The notes: generated by a model from the sequence alone, not told the origin. Shown: positions 7,715-16,547, counted from the stretch's first letter. The stretch is 64,000 nt of DNA from CASFRF01 sp031549345 (GCA_031549345.1 JAVBPY010000003.1:1-64000), one strand, 5' to 3'. Translations and numbers: made by a program.

Positions 7715-10700
7715 TTAAATGTCGCCTTCGTACGGCGTAAAACGCAACGAACCGGCGGGGGTGTTTTTTCCCAGCTTGACGCTGCTGCCGGCTGGGATGG
7801 TTATGGTTCCATGCCAATCGGCCAGGGGGGCGAACGCGGGGAGACCGTCCAGCTTGACGTCCAGCGGTTTGTCGGTCGGGTTGTGGAGCTCGATCATCAC
7901 ATGGTCGGCCTTGTCCTGGACCGCCGAGGTGATGATCGCCGGATTGCTCACGCGCACAAGTTCGCCGACATAAAGCCGGGTGTCGCCCAACTTGGTGTTG
8001 ATGGCCGTCCGCACGCCGCCTTCAAACGGAGCAAGGATCAGAAGCTGCTTCCGGTCGAGATCGTACCGTCCGGCGACGGCGTTTGCGGCGATGCCCTGAA
8101 CACGGAGCGGAAGGTTGTTCGGGAGGTCGTATTTCTTCACCTCCACTGCGGCCCCCGCGTTTTCCGCGTCCAAAACCATTTCAAAGACGGTGGACTGGAG
8201 CTTTCCCTGCGTAACGTTGAACGTGTAACCGGGTTTTTCGCCCCCAAGGCCGTAGTCGGCGATGATTTTCTCCAGCGCTTCGGCGGGAGGCTGGGGGAAA
8301 TCCATGAAGAAATTCATCCAGCGAAAGACCATTTTTTCCCCCGCCTTAACCGCGCGTTTGTTCGCGTTCAGAAAAATGCGCGCGCCGTTCACGTCCGCGG
8401 AGTAGTTGATCGGTTGCGCGCCGATGTTGATGAAGCCCACCGCGCCGGCGATTTCCCCCGCCGGGTACAAGTACCCCCCTTGCGGGAGCGTGCCGGAACG
8501 GTTCCATTTGGAATCAAGCGGCATGGTTTCGGAAAAACGCCCTGTTGTGTCGCGCAGCGAGAAGACGCAGTCGTGGCTCTTGTCCCAGCGGCGGACATAC
8601 GAGAGTTGGATATCACGGAGCGTGAGATCCTTTTTGAAGACCACCGTTACCTCGTGTACGTTCAGATTCGCAACGGTTTCCAGCCGGGGCCGAACCGCCC
8701 AGGTGCGCGCATTGATCTCGGCCAGTTGAAGCGGCTTGGTTTCCGGATAGACGCACCAGGCCAGCCCCTCCTGTTCCGGGCGTTTGACGAATTGCAGATT
8801 GCCGTCGTAATCCATGATCGCCTGGTCGGCGGAGGAAAGCGTGTTCCGGAAACGGTAGGCATTGGCGGAAGGTTCGCGCCCTTCGACCGCGGAAACCGCC
8901 GGATCGACGCTGCACCCGGCGGGATACATTTTGCCGCCGTCCACGCCGAGAACCACGTTGCGCCGTTCGCTGGCGCGGATCGTCGGGGCGTAACCCGCCG
9001 AGTTGTGATTCTGCTTGATCCACGTGATCCCCTGTCCGAGATTGCCGGAGGTTTGGATAAGCTGTTTGTGTTCCGCGTCCCAGATGTGCGAATGATGCAT
9101 TCCCATCAAGCGGTCGCTCATCATCCAGAGGCGGTTGGAGTTCTGAAGAACCAGCATCGGCTGGGCGACGGCGGTGCGTCCGTTCATATCGGTGATTTTC
9201 GGCGCGATCATCCGTTGCGTCGTAATGGTGTCGTCGATGGTGCAACGGAACTCTTTTGCGCCGTTCGGCAGGAAACGGCGGAAGACTTTTCCGGTGTCGG
9301 CTTCGACCAGGAGGACCTCCCGGATTCCCGCCGGACTGCTCGCCGCCAGTTCCGCGCGGAAATTATTCGCGCCGGGGCGGAACACGTTGCCGCCGGAGTT
9401 GTGCAGCCCCCAGAAGTCGATGGCCGGCCCGTTGGTAACATACACCCCCGCCGGATGGCGGAGGCTGCGTTCCAGTTCTTTCCGGGCGGCTTCGGCGACT
9501 TTCTGGCCGTAGAGGATGGTAACGTGGGCGGTTTTGAGCGTTTCGGCGAGCAGCGCGGGGTCGGCGATTTCGACGACGCTGACGGGAGCGTAGTTATGAC
9601 CGGTCCCCTCCACGTCGAAGTAGCGTTTCACGCCGTCGTCGACGAGTTTTCCGTTTTCATAGGTGTACGGCGCGGCGATGCTGGTCAGGAAAAAGAATTG
9701 CGGATCAAGCGGCATGGAGGAGAGGCGGTAGAGGCCGAAGAAATTCTTCCATGCGTGCTGGTTCACAATGTCGCCGAAGCTGCGGATCCGGCCGTCTTTC
9801 ATGTTTTTTTCTTCCGGCATTTTGCTCACTTCGGACATGAAAAGCGCGTTGCCCAAGGTGTCGATTCCGCGGAAACCGGGGGAGCAGAGGAAGTCCTCGG
9901 TGGAATTTTCCTTGCATTGCTTCACGAGTTCGTCCAGTTTCGCCTGGTCGAGTTTGGTGATGTCCTCGAGGAAGAAGAGGAATTGGAGGTTCTGCTCCTT
10001 CGCCGCCTTCACCCAGTCGGCCACCGTCCCTTTGCCGCCGGAGAGGGCGGTCTGTGCGCCGAAGATGCCGCGGAAGGCTTTTTTATGGTAGCTGTAACCG
10101 CTCCAGCTCCCTTGCGGGAAGCGGGTGCGCGCCCAGTCGTACGGAGCAAGCATCTCCACCCGTGCCTTGCGGGAGGAAACGAAACCGCCGAGTTTGGCCG
10201 CCTGCGCCGGTGCGCCGAGGTAATGGAACGCGTTGACGAGCAAGCGGTAGCCGTCGCTCGGCTTCCCCGGAACGCCGTTTTTCATGAACGCGTCGTTGAA
10301 GACCGGGCTGCCGTAGTTCAGGAACGTGTGGGAGGAGTAGAAGGGGAACACCATCATCCGCCCCTTTGCGCCGCCGGTCGGTTCGCGGAGGCCGACAATC
10401 TCCGGCGAAGCGGCGTAGGTTCCCGGCTTTTCCGGCGAAAACTTTGCGTTGCCGCTGCCGAACTTTTCCAGGTTGCCGACGGTGGAGGTTGTCTTTGCTC
10501 CCCGGACCAAAACTTTCCAGGAGGGGCCGAATTTCATCGGCACCGTCCCCGGCCAGGACCATTCGCCGACACGCGGGAGGAGGAGCCCCCGCACCCCTTC
10601 AGTAACCGGGCTCGGAACGATATCGTCGGTGTAAAAATAGTGGATGAAGTTCAACCGCGCCTTGGGGTTGAGAGTGATGTCGTTTTCCGGCTTGTCGTAG

Positions 10701-11149
10701 AGGTCTTCCTCCAGGCTTTGCGCATCGTAGCGCTTGCCGACCGAGTCGTTCCATGTTTTCCCCCAGTGATGGAAGGACATGGGGATCCAGAGGATGCCGC
10801 CGCCCTCGCGGTAGAATGCATCGAGATTGTCGAGGAAAACCTTCGTTTTTTCCGGTTTCTGCGCGATGTTGGTGTCTTTGGCCGGGTCTCCGCCGAAGAT
10901 CACCACGTGGAATTTGCGGAGGAATTCGGGGGTGTACGTCGTGTAATCGGATCCATATCCTTTTTCGTTGATGTAGAAATTGACGCCGTCCTTCGCGAAA
11001 TCCGCGCGGAGTTTATCCAAGGGAGCCTCCCCTTCGCGACTGGAAAAGTGCCCGATCATAAGCACATCGACCGTTGGCCGCTCCGCCGCCGAAACGGTCA
11101 AGGCCGCGAATGCCGCGAAAACACCAAGAATCCATCCACGCCACTTCAT
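7715..11149 (-). CDS. Large secreted protein: ThuA-like domain, degenerate PHP-like module, beta C-terminus
   Basis: The protein has 1144 residues. ATG 11149 follows AAGGGAG and begins a clear signal peptide (1-22, cleavage after VSAA). Residues about 25-320 resemble the ThuA/GATase-like fold (TVDVLMIGHFSS, VVIFGGDP, GGGILWIPMSFHHWG). Residues about 358-600 look like a PHP phosphoesterase-type module (GIFGAQTALSGGKGTVADWV at 361-380). The metal ligands expected in HxHTxxSDG are replaced by GAQTALSGG, so metal-dependent hydrolysis is unlikely there. The C-terminal third is beta-rich and unassigned. It is probably periplasmic or surface-located and is the first gene of the minus-strand set ending in the NUC1 nuclease. 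Its substrate is unknown; polysaccharide handling is inference. Confidence 0.75.
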   Translation of the reverse strand: MKWRGWILGVFAAFAALTVSAAERPTVDVLMIGHFSSREGEAPLDKLRADFAKDGVNFYINEKGYGSDYTTYTPEFLRKFHVVIFGGDPAKDTNIAQKPEKTKVFLDNLDAFYREGGGILWIPMSFHHWGKTWNDSVGKRYDAQSLEEDLYDKPENDITLNPKARLNFIHYFYTDDIVPSPVTEGVRGLLLPRVGEWSWPGTVPMKFGPSWKVLVRGAKTTSTVGNLEKFGSGNAKFSPEKPGTYAASPEIVGLREPTGGAKGRMMVFPFYSSHTFLNYGSPVFNDAFMKNGVPGKPSDGYRLLVNAFHYLGAPAQAAKLGGFVSSRKARVEMLAPYDWARTRFPQGSWSGYSYHKKAFRGIFGAQTALSGGKGTVADWVKAAKEQNLQFLFFLEDITKLDQAKLDELVKQCKENSTEDFLCSPGFRGIDTLGNALFMSEVSKMPEEKNMKDGRIRSFGDIVNQHAWKNFFGLYRLSSMPLDPQFFFLTSIAAPYTYENGKLVDDGVKRYFDVEGTGHNYAPVSVVEIADPALLAETLKTAHVTILYGQKVAEAARKELERSLRHPAGVYVTNGPAIDFWGLHNSGGNVFRPGANNFRAELAASSPAGIREVLLVEADTGKVFRRFLPNGAKEFRCTIDDTITTQRMIAPKITDMNGRTAVAQPMLVLQNSNRLWMMSDRLMGMHHSHIWDAEHKQLIQTSGNLGQGITWIKQNHNSAGYAPTIRASERRNVVLGVDGGKMYPAGCSVDPAVSAVEGREPSANAYRFRNTLSSADQAIMDYDGNLQFVKRPEQEGLAWCVYPETKPLQLAEINARTWAVRPRLETVANLNVHEVTVVFKKDLTLRDIQLSYVRRWDKSHDCVFSLRDTTGRFSETMPLDSKWNRSGTLPQGGYLYPAGEIAGAVGFINIGAQPINYSADVNGARIFLNANKRAVKAGEKMVFRWMNFFMDFPQPPAEALEKIIADYGLGGEKPGYTFNVTQGKLQSTVFEMVLDAENAGAAVEVKKYDLPNNLPLRVQGIAANAVAGRYDLDRKQLLILAPFEGGVRTAINTKLGDTRLYVGELVRVSNPAIITSAVQDKADHVMIELHNPTDKPLDVKLDGLPAFAPLADWHGTITIPAGSSVKLGKNTPAGSLRFTPYEGDI

Positions 11150-11263
11150 ACACGCTTCTCCCTTGAAAATTTTGGTAATATTCCCTATACATACCATATC
11201 CACGCAATGTCGGAATTGCAATGGCGCAAGCGGGGAAAATCCGGAGAAAAAGACGGGGCGACC

Positions 11264-11292
11264 TTGACAAAACGCCCGTTTGGTGCTATATT
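11264..11292 (+). promoter_or_regulatory. Promoter of gap
   Basis: A consensus TTGACA (11264-11269), 17-bp spacer and TATATT (11287-11292). It lies 64 bases upstream of the gap start codon and is among the strongest promoters in the window, fitting a highly expressed glycolytic gene. Confidence 0.85.
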
Positions 11293-11355
11293 CCCGGCAT
11301 TGTGCAAACAGAAGCGTGCGCGCTTTATAAAACCCAAATCAAAGGGAGCAGAAAA

Positions 11356-12354
<999 letters not shown>

Positions 12355-12375
12355 TCGGTTGAGTCAAGCAGACAG

Positions 12376-12420
12376 AACCGGAGCTCGAAATTCACCATTT
12401 TGAGGCTCCGGTTTTTTCTT
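12376..12420 (+). terminator. Intrinsic terminator after gap
   Basis: A 9-bp stem (12376-12384 with 12405-12413, AACCGGAGC/GCTCCGGTT) with a 20-nt loop is followed by a T-rich run. It sits just before pgk, so pgk needs read-through or its own promoter. Confidence 0.8.
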
Positions 12421-12444
12421 TAAATGCTATACTTGGAGAAAAAA

Positions 12445-13665
12445 ATGAACATCAATAAGAAGACCGTCAAAGACGCCGCCCTCCAGGGCAAGCGCGTCGT
12501 CATGCGCGTGGATTTCAACGTTCCCTTGAAGAACGGCGTCATCACCGACGATACCCGCATCACCGCCGCGCTGCCGACAATCAAATACATCCTTGAACAA
12601 GGCGCGTCCCTCACGCTGCTTTCGCATTTGGGCCGTCCCGACGGCGAAGCCAAGCCGGAATTCAGCCTGAAACCGACCGCCGACCACCTGGCCAAGCTCC
12701 TCGGTAAGCCGGTTAAGTTCGTCGGCGACTGCATTGGCGCCGAAGCTGTCGCCGCCTCCAAGGCCCTCAAGGCCGGCGAGATCATGGTCTGCGAAAACAC
12801 CCGCTTCCACAAGGACGAAGACCGCAAGGCCAAGACCCCGGAAGACAAGGAAAAAGTGCGCGCCTTCGCGGCGGAGCTCGCCAAACTCGGTGATGTATAC
12901 GTCAACGACGCTTTCGGCACCGCCCATCGCGCCCACGCCTCCACCGCCGTCATCGCCGACGTCCTCGGCCACGCGAACAGCTTCGCCGGTTTCCTGATGG
13001 ACAAGGAACTCCAATATCTCGGCCGCGCCGTTGCGAATCCGCAGCGCCCGTTCGTCGCGATCATCGGCGGAGCGAAAGTCTCCGGCAAGCTCGAAGTCCT
13101 GACCTCGCTCTTGGAGAAGGTCGATTCGATCCTCATCGGCGGCGGCATGGCCTACACCTTCCTCAAGGCGCAGGGGCACGCCATCGGCAACTCTCTCTGC
13201 GAAGACGAGTTGCTGGATACCGCCAAGAGCGTCCTCGCCAAAGCGAAGGAGCGCAAGGTCAACTTCCTCCTCCCTGTGGACAATAAGATTGCCGACGCGT
13301 TCAGCAACGACGCGAAGACGGACATTGTCGGCAACGACATCCCCGCCGGCATGATGGCGTTGGATATCGGCCCAAAAACCGCCGAAGCCTACGGCAAGGT
13401 GATCGCCGGCGCGAAGACCGTCGTTTGGAACGGCCCGATGGGCTGCTTCGAGATGTCGAATTTCGCTTTCGGCACCATGTCGGTCGCCAAGGCCGTGGCC
13501 GATTCCGACTCGATCAGCATCATCGGCGGCGGCGACTCCGTCGCGGCGGTGAACCAGAGCGGGCTGGCGCCCAAGATGAGCCATATCTCCACCGGCGGCG
13601 GCGCTTCGCTGGAATTCCTTGAAGGCAAGGAACTCCCCGGCGTGGCCGTTCTCGCCGACAAGTAA
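12445..13665 (+). CDS. pgk: Phosphoglycerate kinase
   Basis: The protein has 406 residues. It transfers phosphate from 1,3-bisphosphoglycerate to ADP, the step directly after gap. The N-terminal substrate signature VVMRVDFNVPLK (about 18-29), SHLGRPDG, the hinge-region GGAKVSGK, GPMGCFE and the nucleotide-binding GGGDSVAAV plus STGGGASLEFLEGK are all present. ATG 12445 has GGAG 6 nt upstream; an in-frame ATG 21 bases earlier lacks a site. gap-pgk adjacency is common in bacteria. A terminator follows at 13682. Confidence 0.98.
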   Translation: MNINKKTVKDAALQGKRVVMRVDFNVPLKNGVITDDTRITAALPTIKYILEQGASLTLLSHLGRPDGEAKPEFSLKPTADHLAKLLGKPVKFVGDCIGAEAVAASKALKAGEIMVCENTRFHKDEDRKAKTPEDKEKVRAFAAELAKLGDVYVNDAFGTAHRAHASTAVIADVLGHANSFAGFLMDKELQYLGRAVANPQRPFVAIIGGAKVSGKLEVLTSLLEKVDSILIGGGMAYTFLKAQGHAIGNSLCEDELLDTAKSVLAKAKERKVNFLLPVDNKIADAFSNDAKTDIVGNDIPAGMMALDIGPKTAEAYGKVIAGAKTVVWNGPMGCFEMSNFAFGTMSVAKAVADSDSISIIGGGDSVAAVNQSGLAPKMSHISTGGGASLEFLEGKELPGVAVLADK

Positions 13666-13681
13666 AAGCGTTATGCGAGAT

Positions 13682-13721
13682 ACGCCCCCGCCGCCTCAAT
13701 CCGGCGAAGGGGGCGTTTTTT
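13682..13721 (+). terminator. Intrinsic terminator after pgk
   Basis: ACGCCCCC (13682-13689) pairs with GGGGGCGT (13709-13716), with an inner GCCG/CGGC pairing, followed by six T. It ends only about 10 bases before the next start codon. Confidence 0.85.
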
Positions 13722-13731
13722 ATCTTCTATC

Positions 13732-14385
13732 ATGAACATTCAGAAATTTGAAAAAAAATTTGCGTCCCTGAGCGCGCGCCTTCAGGAGAAACTCAAAAAA
13801 GCTCCCGGCTGCCACGATTACGATCATACGCGCCGCGTTTTACGCAACGCAATCGCCCTCGTCGATCTTTTGCCGGAGGCCGATCTCGACGTTGTCCGCA
13901 TGGCCGCATTGCTCCACGACGTTGCACGGCCGGAGGAATTGAGTGAAAAAGGCTCCCGCTGTCACGCCAAACTCGGCGCATCGATGGCCGCGGAATGGCT
14001 CCGGGAAGAAGGCGGATTCGAGGAAGAATTCATCGGCGCCGTCGCCGCCGCCATTCGAACGCACCGCTACCGGGGAAACCGTCTTCCCCTTACACTCGAA
14101 GCGGAAATCGTGTACGATGCGGATAAACTCGACAGCCTCGGCGCCGTCGGTCTCGGCCGCGCCTTCCTTTTCGCCGGACGCGAAGGGGCACGGTTGCACA
14201 ATAGTGCCGAAGAAGCGCTCGCCGGATGCGCCTACGGCCCCGAAGACACCGCATACCGCGAATACCTCGTCAAACTCCGCCATCTTCCCGAGGCCATGCG
14301 TACCACGCCCGCAAAGGAGATCGCCCGTGAGCGCCTCGCCTACATGAAATCCTTCTTCGAGCGCCTCACGCAAGAAGCAAATTAA
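13732..14385 (+). CDS. HD-domain phosphohydrolase
   Basis: The protein has 217 residues. It has the metal-dependent HD superfamily pattern: HDYDHTRRV (His28-His32 region), LLHDVARPEE with the defining His62-Asp63, a further His in CHAKLGASMA (about 78), a THRYRG segment and the distal Asp in YDADKLDSLG. This matches the short YedJ-type family of probable nucleotide or phosphate-ester hydrolases; the substrate cannot be told. The C-terminus is charged and helical. It starts just after the pgk terminator with no obvious ribosome-binding site, so expression may be weak. It is followed by the repeat cluster. Confidence 0.85.
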   Translation: MNIQKFEKKFASLSARLQEKLKKAPGCHDYDHTRRVLRNAIALVDLLPEADLDVVRMAALLHDVARPEELSEKGSRCHAKLGASMAAEWLREEGGFEEEFIGAVAAAIRTHRYRGNRLPLTLEAEIVYDADKLDSLGAVGLGRAFLFAGREGARLHNSAEEALAGCAYGPEDTAYREYLVKLRHLPEAMRTTPAKEIARERLAYMKSFFERLTQEAN

Positions 14386-14399
14386 CCTTTGATCCCATC

Positions 14400-14660
14400 C
14401 GCTTGCGGCGCAACTAAGTCGCTGGGAGAGTGGTGGGTCCTTTGCCCCCCGGTGCCGACGTTCTACCTTGGCGCCTTGCAGCGCAACCATGGCCGGTATC
14501 TTGGGATTGGGAACGTGGTGGGCCCTTTGCCCCTCACACCCCCTCGGCGCCTTGCGGCGCAAGAGGGCCGAATGGCTCTGTACCTGTTGTATTATTCGGG
14601 CCGGGATGGGTGGACAGGCGTGGTAATGAAGACTGCCCCGAAGGGATTCCGTAACACCGC
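14400..14660 (-). repeat. Dispersed intergenic repeat, copy B
   Basis: Read on the minus strand, this matches 4470-4655: CGGAATCCCTTCGGGGC, AATAATACAACAGGTACAG, TTGCGCCGCAAGGCGCCGAG, AAAGGGCCCACCAC. Copy B carries two full units of about 75 bp in tandem, each opening with TTGCGCYGCAAGGCGCC and ending near CCCACCAC plus about 25 bp, followed by a partial third. The variation in unit number between the copies suggests expansion and contraction. There is no coding potential. It adjoins a second, unrelated repeat block at 14711. Confidence 0.8.
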
Positions 14661-14710
14661 TCCACACGTCATACTTTTCCAGAGATTGGAATGCTTTTCA
14701 ATGGCTTGCC

Positions 14711-14860
14711 GTTGCTGGCGGCTTGCCGCCATTTTCTTTCCCGGCGCTTTTTCCCGTACTCTTCGTTGGCTTCGGGGCGTCGCGTGCGGGACACGCTTGC
14801 CCTTGCCGCCTCGATTACGGAAAAAATCCCCAGAAAATAAAAATGGCGGAGAGAGAGGGA
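14711..14860. repeat. 150-bp block L: inverted-core repeat ending in tRNA-Ser 3' sequence
   Basis: Its first 34 bases (14711-14744) are identical to 16313-16346. Its last 17 bases (14844-14860, TGGCGGAGAGAGAGGGA) equal the 3' end of the tRNA-Ser gene including CCA. The core between is about 90% identical to the reverse complement of the core at 16347-16436. The core is bounded by imperfect inverted repeats of the form CCGCCATTTTCTTTCC. Block L lies at the left border of the AT-rich island. Confidence 0.8.
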
Positions 14861-14956
14861 ATCTCCGATACATTTATCTATATTCCTTGCATATAAACAA
14901 GATAGGTTCAAGTTTTCGACCTGTTTTTCGGGTAACACTTCGAGGCTCACTTTTTG

Positions 14957-14986
14957 TTGATTAAAACGTAACATTAAATATATAAT
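14957..14986 (+). promoter_or_regulatory. Candidate promoter of the island genes
   Basis: TTGATT (14957-14962), 18-bp spacer, TATAAT (14981-14986), about 140 bases before the DUF6650-like gene. The surrounding DNA is AT-rich, so a chance match is possible. The intervening leader shows no clear structure. Confidence 0.45.
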
Positions 14987-15124
14987 GCACTTACAAGAAA
15001 GTCAATAGATGCAAATATAAAAACACGATAACAAGTTTCTGATCTATGGATTTCAATTTGCATATGCCGCCGAAGAATGTAAATTACATTGTCGTCGGGT
15101 AGAGAATTTATTAAGGAGAATTTT

Positions 15125-15574
15125 ATGAAGCATAAACTAACAGGAGCGAGTACGCCATTTGGAGGTGTCTCTTGGAGTAGTGAGATTTCCGCAAAGGAAC
15201 GTTTCCAGTATCTATTGCTGTATTTGGAATCAAAGAGAATATTGACAAATCCTATAGAAATGGAAATCCTTGACCAATGTACGCATTCGGTGCTTGATAT
15301 CAAGGGAACCTTGGTTGAGGTGACGAAAGACGTTGTTTTTAATGAGGAAGATACGGTTGTCGTGCGATCATTAGTAGACGCATGTAATACATATTTAGAT
15401 GAAACCAATGGATTGAATGTTGGCCATATTATATACAAACGTAATGGGAAATGGGAAAATCTTTCATTTGATAGCGCCATGAAAAAATTCAGGAATGCTT
15501 TCAGAAAAAATATTGCTGTCATTGAGAAAAAGCATAAACTAACGTTTACTAAAGAAATACCAAAAGAGTGGTAG
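15125..15574 (+). CDS. DUF6650-like protein
   Basis: The protein has 149 residues. ATG 15125 is chosen because AAGGAG lies 6 nt upstream. The N-terminal TGASTPFGGVSWS followed by a helix, LLYLESKRILTNPIEMEI, and the CTHSVLDIKGTLVEV segment match my recollection of DUF6650 (a short TGxSxPxFGxSWNPP motif, then FLEDRRVL, then HSVLxIR). The family has no known activity. The C-terminus is basic (KKFRNAFRKN). Codon use is AT-rich, unlike neighbours, which fits horizontal acquisition. It is followed after 24 bases by another small foreign gene with its own strong ribosome-binding site. A role in conflict or defence is possible from context but is not shown. Confidence 0.7.
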   Translation: MKHKLTGASTPFGGVSWSSEISAKERFQYLLLYLESKRILTNPIEMEILDQCTHSVLDIKGTLVEVTKDVVFNEEDTVVVRSLVDACNTYLDETNGLNVGHIIYKRNGKWENLSFDSAMKKFRNAFRKNIAVIEKKHKLTFTKEIPKEW

Positions 15575-15598
15575 TTAAAATAAAAAGGAGTAGTTACC

Positions 15599-15907
15599 AT
15601 GAGCATTGCATTTCCACGTCCTAAGAATTATCCCTATAAAGATGTATTTTACCATGATGGTAATGTTGCTTTGATCTGGGGGTGTTACAAAAAAAGCCCG
15701 CACATGTCATTGGGTATGCGTTGGACAGAATCAGAGAGTCCCCTTGGTTATCCCAATATTTTCGGTAATGGCATGTGGATGGTTGTTCCTGATAATATCG
15801 CACGTTTCATTCTGAAAGGGATAAGCGACAATTCCAAAGAAACCAACAACATTTTAGAGCCACAGATTTTAGCTGAAGCCCTAGCGGAATTAGAATCACG
15901 CAATTAA
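15599..15907 (+). CDS. Small hypothetical protein of the island
   Basis: The protein has 102 residues. ATG 15599 has AAAAGGAG 8 nt upstream. I do not recognise the family. It is tryptophan- and aromatic-rich (VALIWGCYKKSP, GNGMWMVVPDN) and ends in a charged helix (ILAEALAELESRN). It has no signal peptide or membrane segment. It is AT-rich like the preceding gene and probably cotranscribed with it. The stop at 15905-15907 lies 2 bases from the end of the converging recombinase remnant. Confidence 0.65.
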   Translation: MSIAFPRPKNYPYKDVFYHDGNVALIWGCYKKSPHMSLGMRWTESESPLGYPNIFGNGMWMVVPDNIARFILKGISDNSKETNNILEPQILAEALAELESRN

Positions 15908-15909
15908 GA

Positions 15910-16290
15910 TTATTGGCGGCATAGCTCGAAGGCCCGGACACGGGACAGGTTCATTTCCTTGCCTATGGCGGCGAACGATAACCCCGCCGCGCGAAGCTGT
16001 TTGGCGCGTTCGATTGTTTCCGGCGCTGTTTTGGGACGTCCTATGGCTTTGCCTGCGGCGGCGGCGCGTGCCATTCCAGCGCGGGTGCGTTCGCTGATTC
16101 GTAACCGTTCCTGCCGCGCCAAACACGCCATAAGCGATATAATCGCGTCTGCGAATATTCCAAGGCTGGAAATATATTCTTCGGTGTAGCTATGCCATTT
16201 CACGCCGTAATCATCGAGGCGCGTTAAGTATTCCAGCGTTTTGCGACTTCCTCCCCGCAGAAATCGATCCAGGACCCCAAACAAAAACAC
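15910..16290 (-). pseudogene. Truncated serine recombinase (resolvase/invertase family)
   Basis: The remaining 126 residues align with the C-terminal two-thirds of a small serine recombinase: VLDRFLRGGSRKTLEYLTRL (the DR...R segment), RISERTRAGMARAAAAGKAI, GRPK, then a helix-turn-helix of the Hin/resolvase type (ETIERAKQLRAAGLSFAAIG). The first roughly 65 residues, including the catalytic serine region, are absent. An in-frame stop occurs within 15 bases upstream of the GTG and block R begins just beyond, so the gene was cut at the repeat. GC content is that of the host rather than the adjoining AT-rich genes. It could still bind DNA but cannot cut it. Confidence 0.85.
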
Positions 16291-16312
16291 ATCATGCTTT
16301 TTCTACAGTGCT

Positions 16313-16462
16313 GTTGCTGGCGGCTTGCCGCCATTTTCTTTCCCGGGGATTTTTTCCGTAATTGAGGCGGCGAGGGCGAGCATGCTCCCGCACGCGATGC
16401 CCCGAAGCCAACGAAGAGTACGGGAAAAAGCGCCAGGAAAGAAAATGGCGGAGAGAGAGGGA
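16313..16462. repeat. 150-bp block R: inverted-core repeat overlapping tRNA-Ser 3' end
   Basis: This block is the same length as 14711-14860, with identical outer arms and an internal core in the opposite orientation. The arm CCGCCATTTTCTTTCCCGG (16328-16346) and CCAGGAAAGAAAATGGCGG (16433-16451) form a near-perfect inverted repeat around the core. Its last 17 bases are the CCA-proximal end of tRNA-Ser. If transcribed from the tRNA promoter, the inverted repeat would form a long hairpin just after the tRNA. Confidence 0.8.
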
Positions 16463-16535
16463 TTCGAACCCTCGGAGCAGTTACCCGCTCGCAGGTTTAG
16501 CAAACCTGTGCTTTCGGCCACTCAGCCATCTCTCC
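16446..16535 (-). tRNA. tRNA-Ser (GCT)
   Basis: The 90-nt gene reads GGAGAGATGGCTGAGTGGCC... on the minus strand. The 7-bp acceptor stem GGAGAGA/TCTCTCC, a long class II variable arm, the T-loop GGTTCGAATCC and an encoded 3' CCA are all visible. The anticodon arm CAGGT-TTGCTAA-ACCTG places anticodon GCT, reading AGC/AGU serine codons. A promoter lies just upstream. Its 3' end is part of repeat block R and is duplicated at 14844-14860. Confidence 0.96.
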
Positions 16536-16547
16536 GCATATACGTAT

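Larger units (their letters stand above)
14861..16445. mobile_element. Probable small genomic island at tRNA-Ser
   Basis: The interval lies between block L and the tRNA-Ser gene, both of which end in the same 17-bp tRNA 3' sequence in the same orientation, as attL/attR sites would. From about 14861 to 15910 base composition drops sharply to AT-rich, unlike the GC-rich flanks. It contains two small genes without homologues nearby and a serine recombinase lacking its catalytic N-terminus. No intact integrase is present, so the element looks immobile. The exact right border could be at 16312 (start of block R) rather than the tRNA itself. Confidence 0.5.

Noticed and set aside
14844..14860. Considered as a second tRNA-Ser gene
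   Set aside because: Only the 17-bp 3' end matches; the T-loop, anticodon and D-arm are absent.
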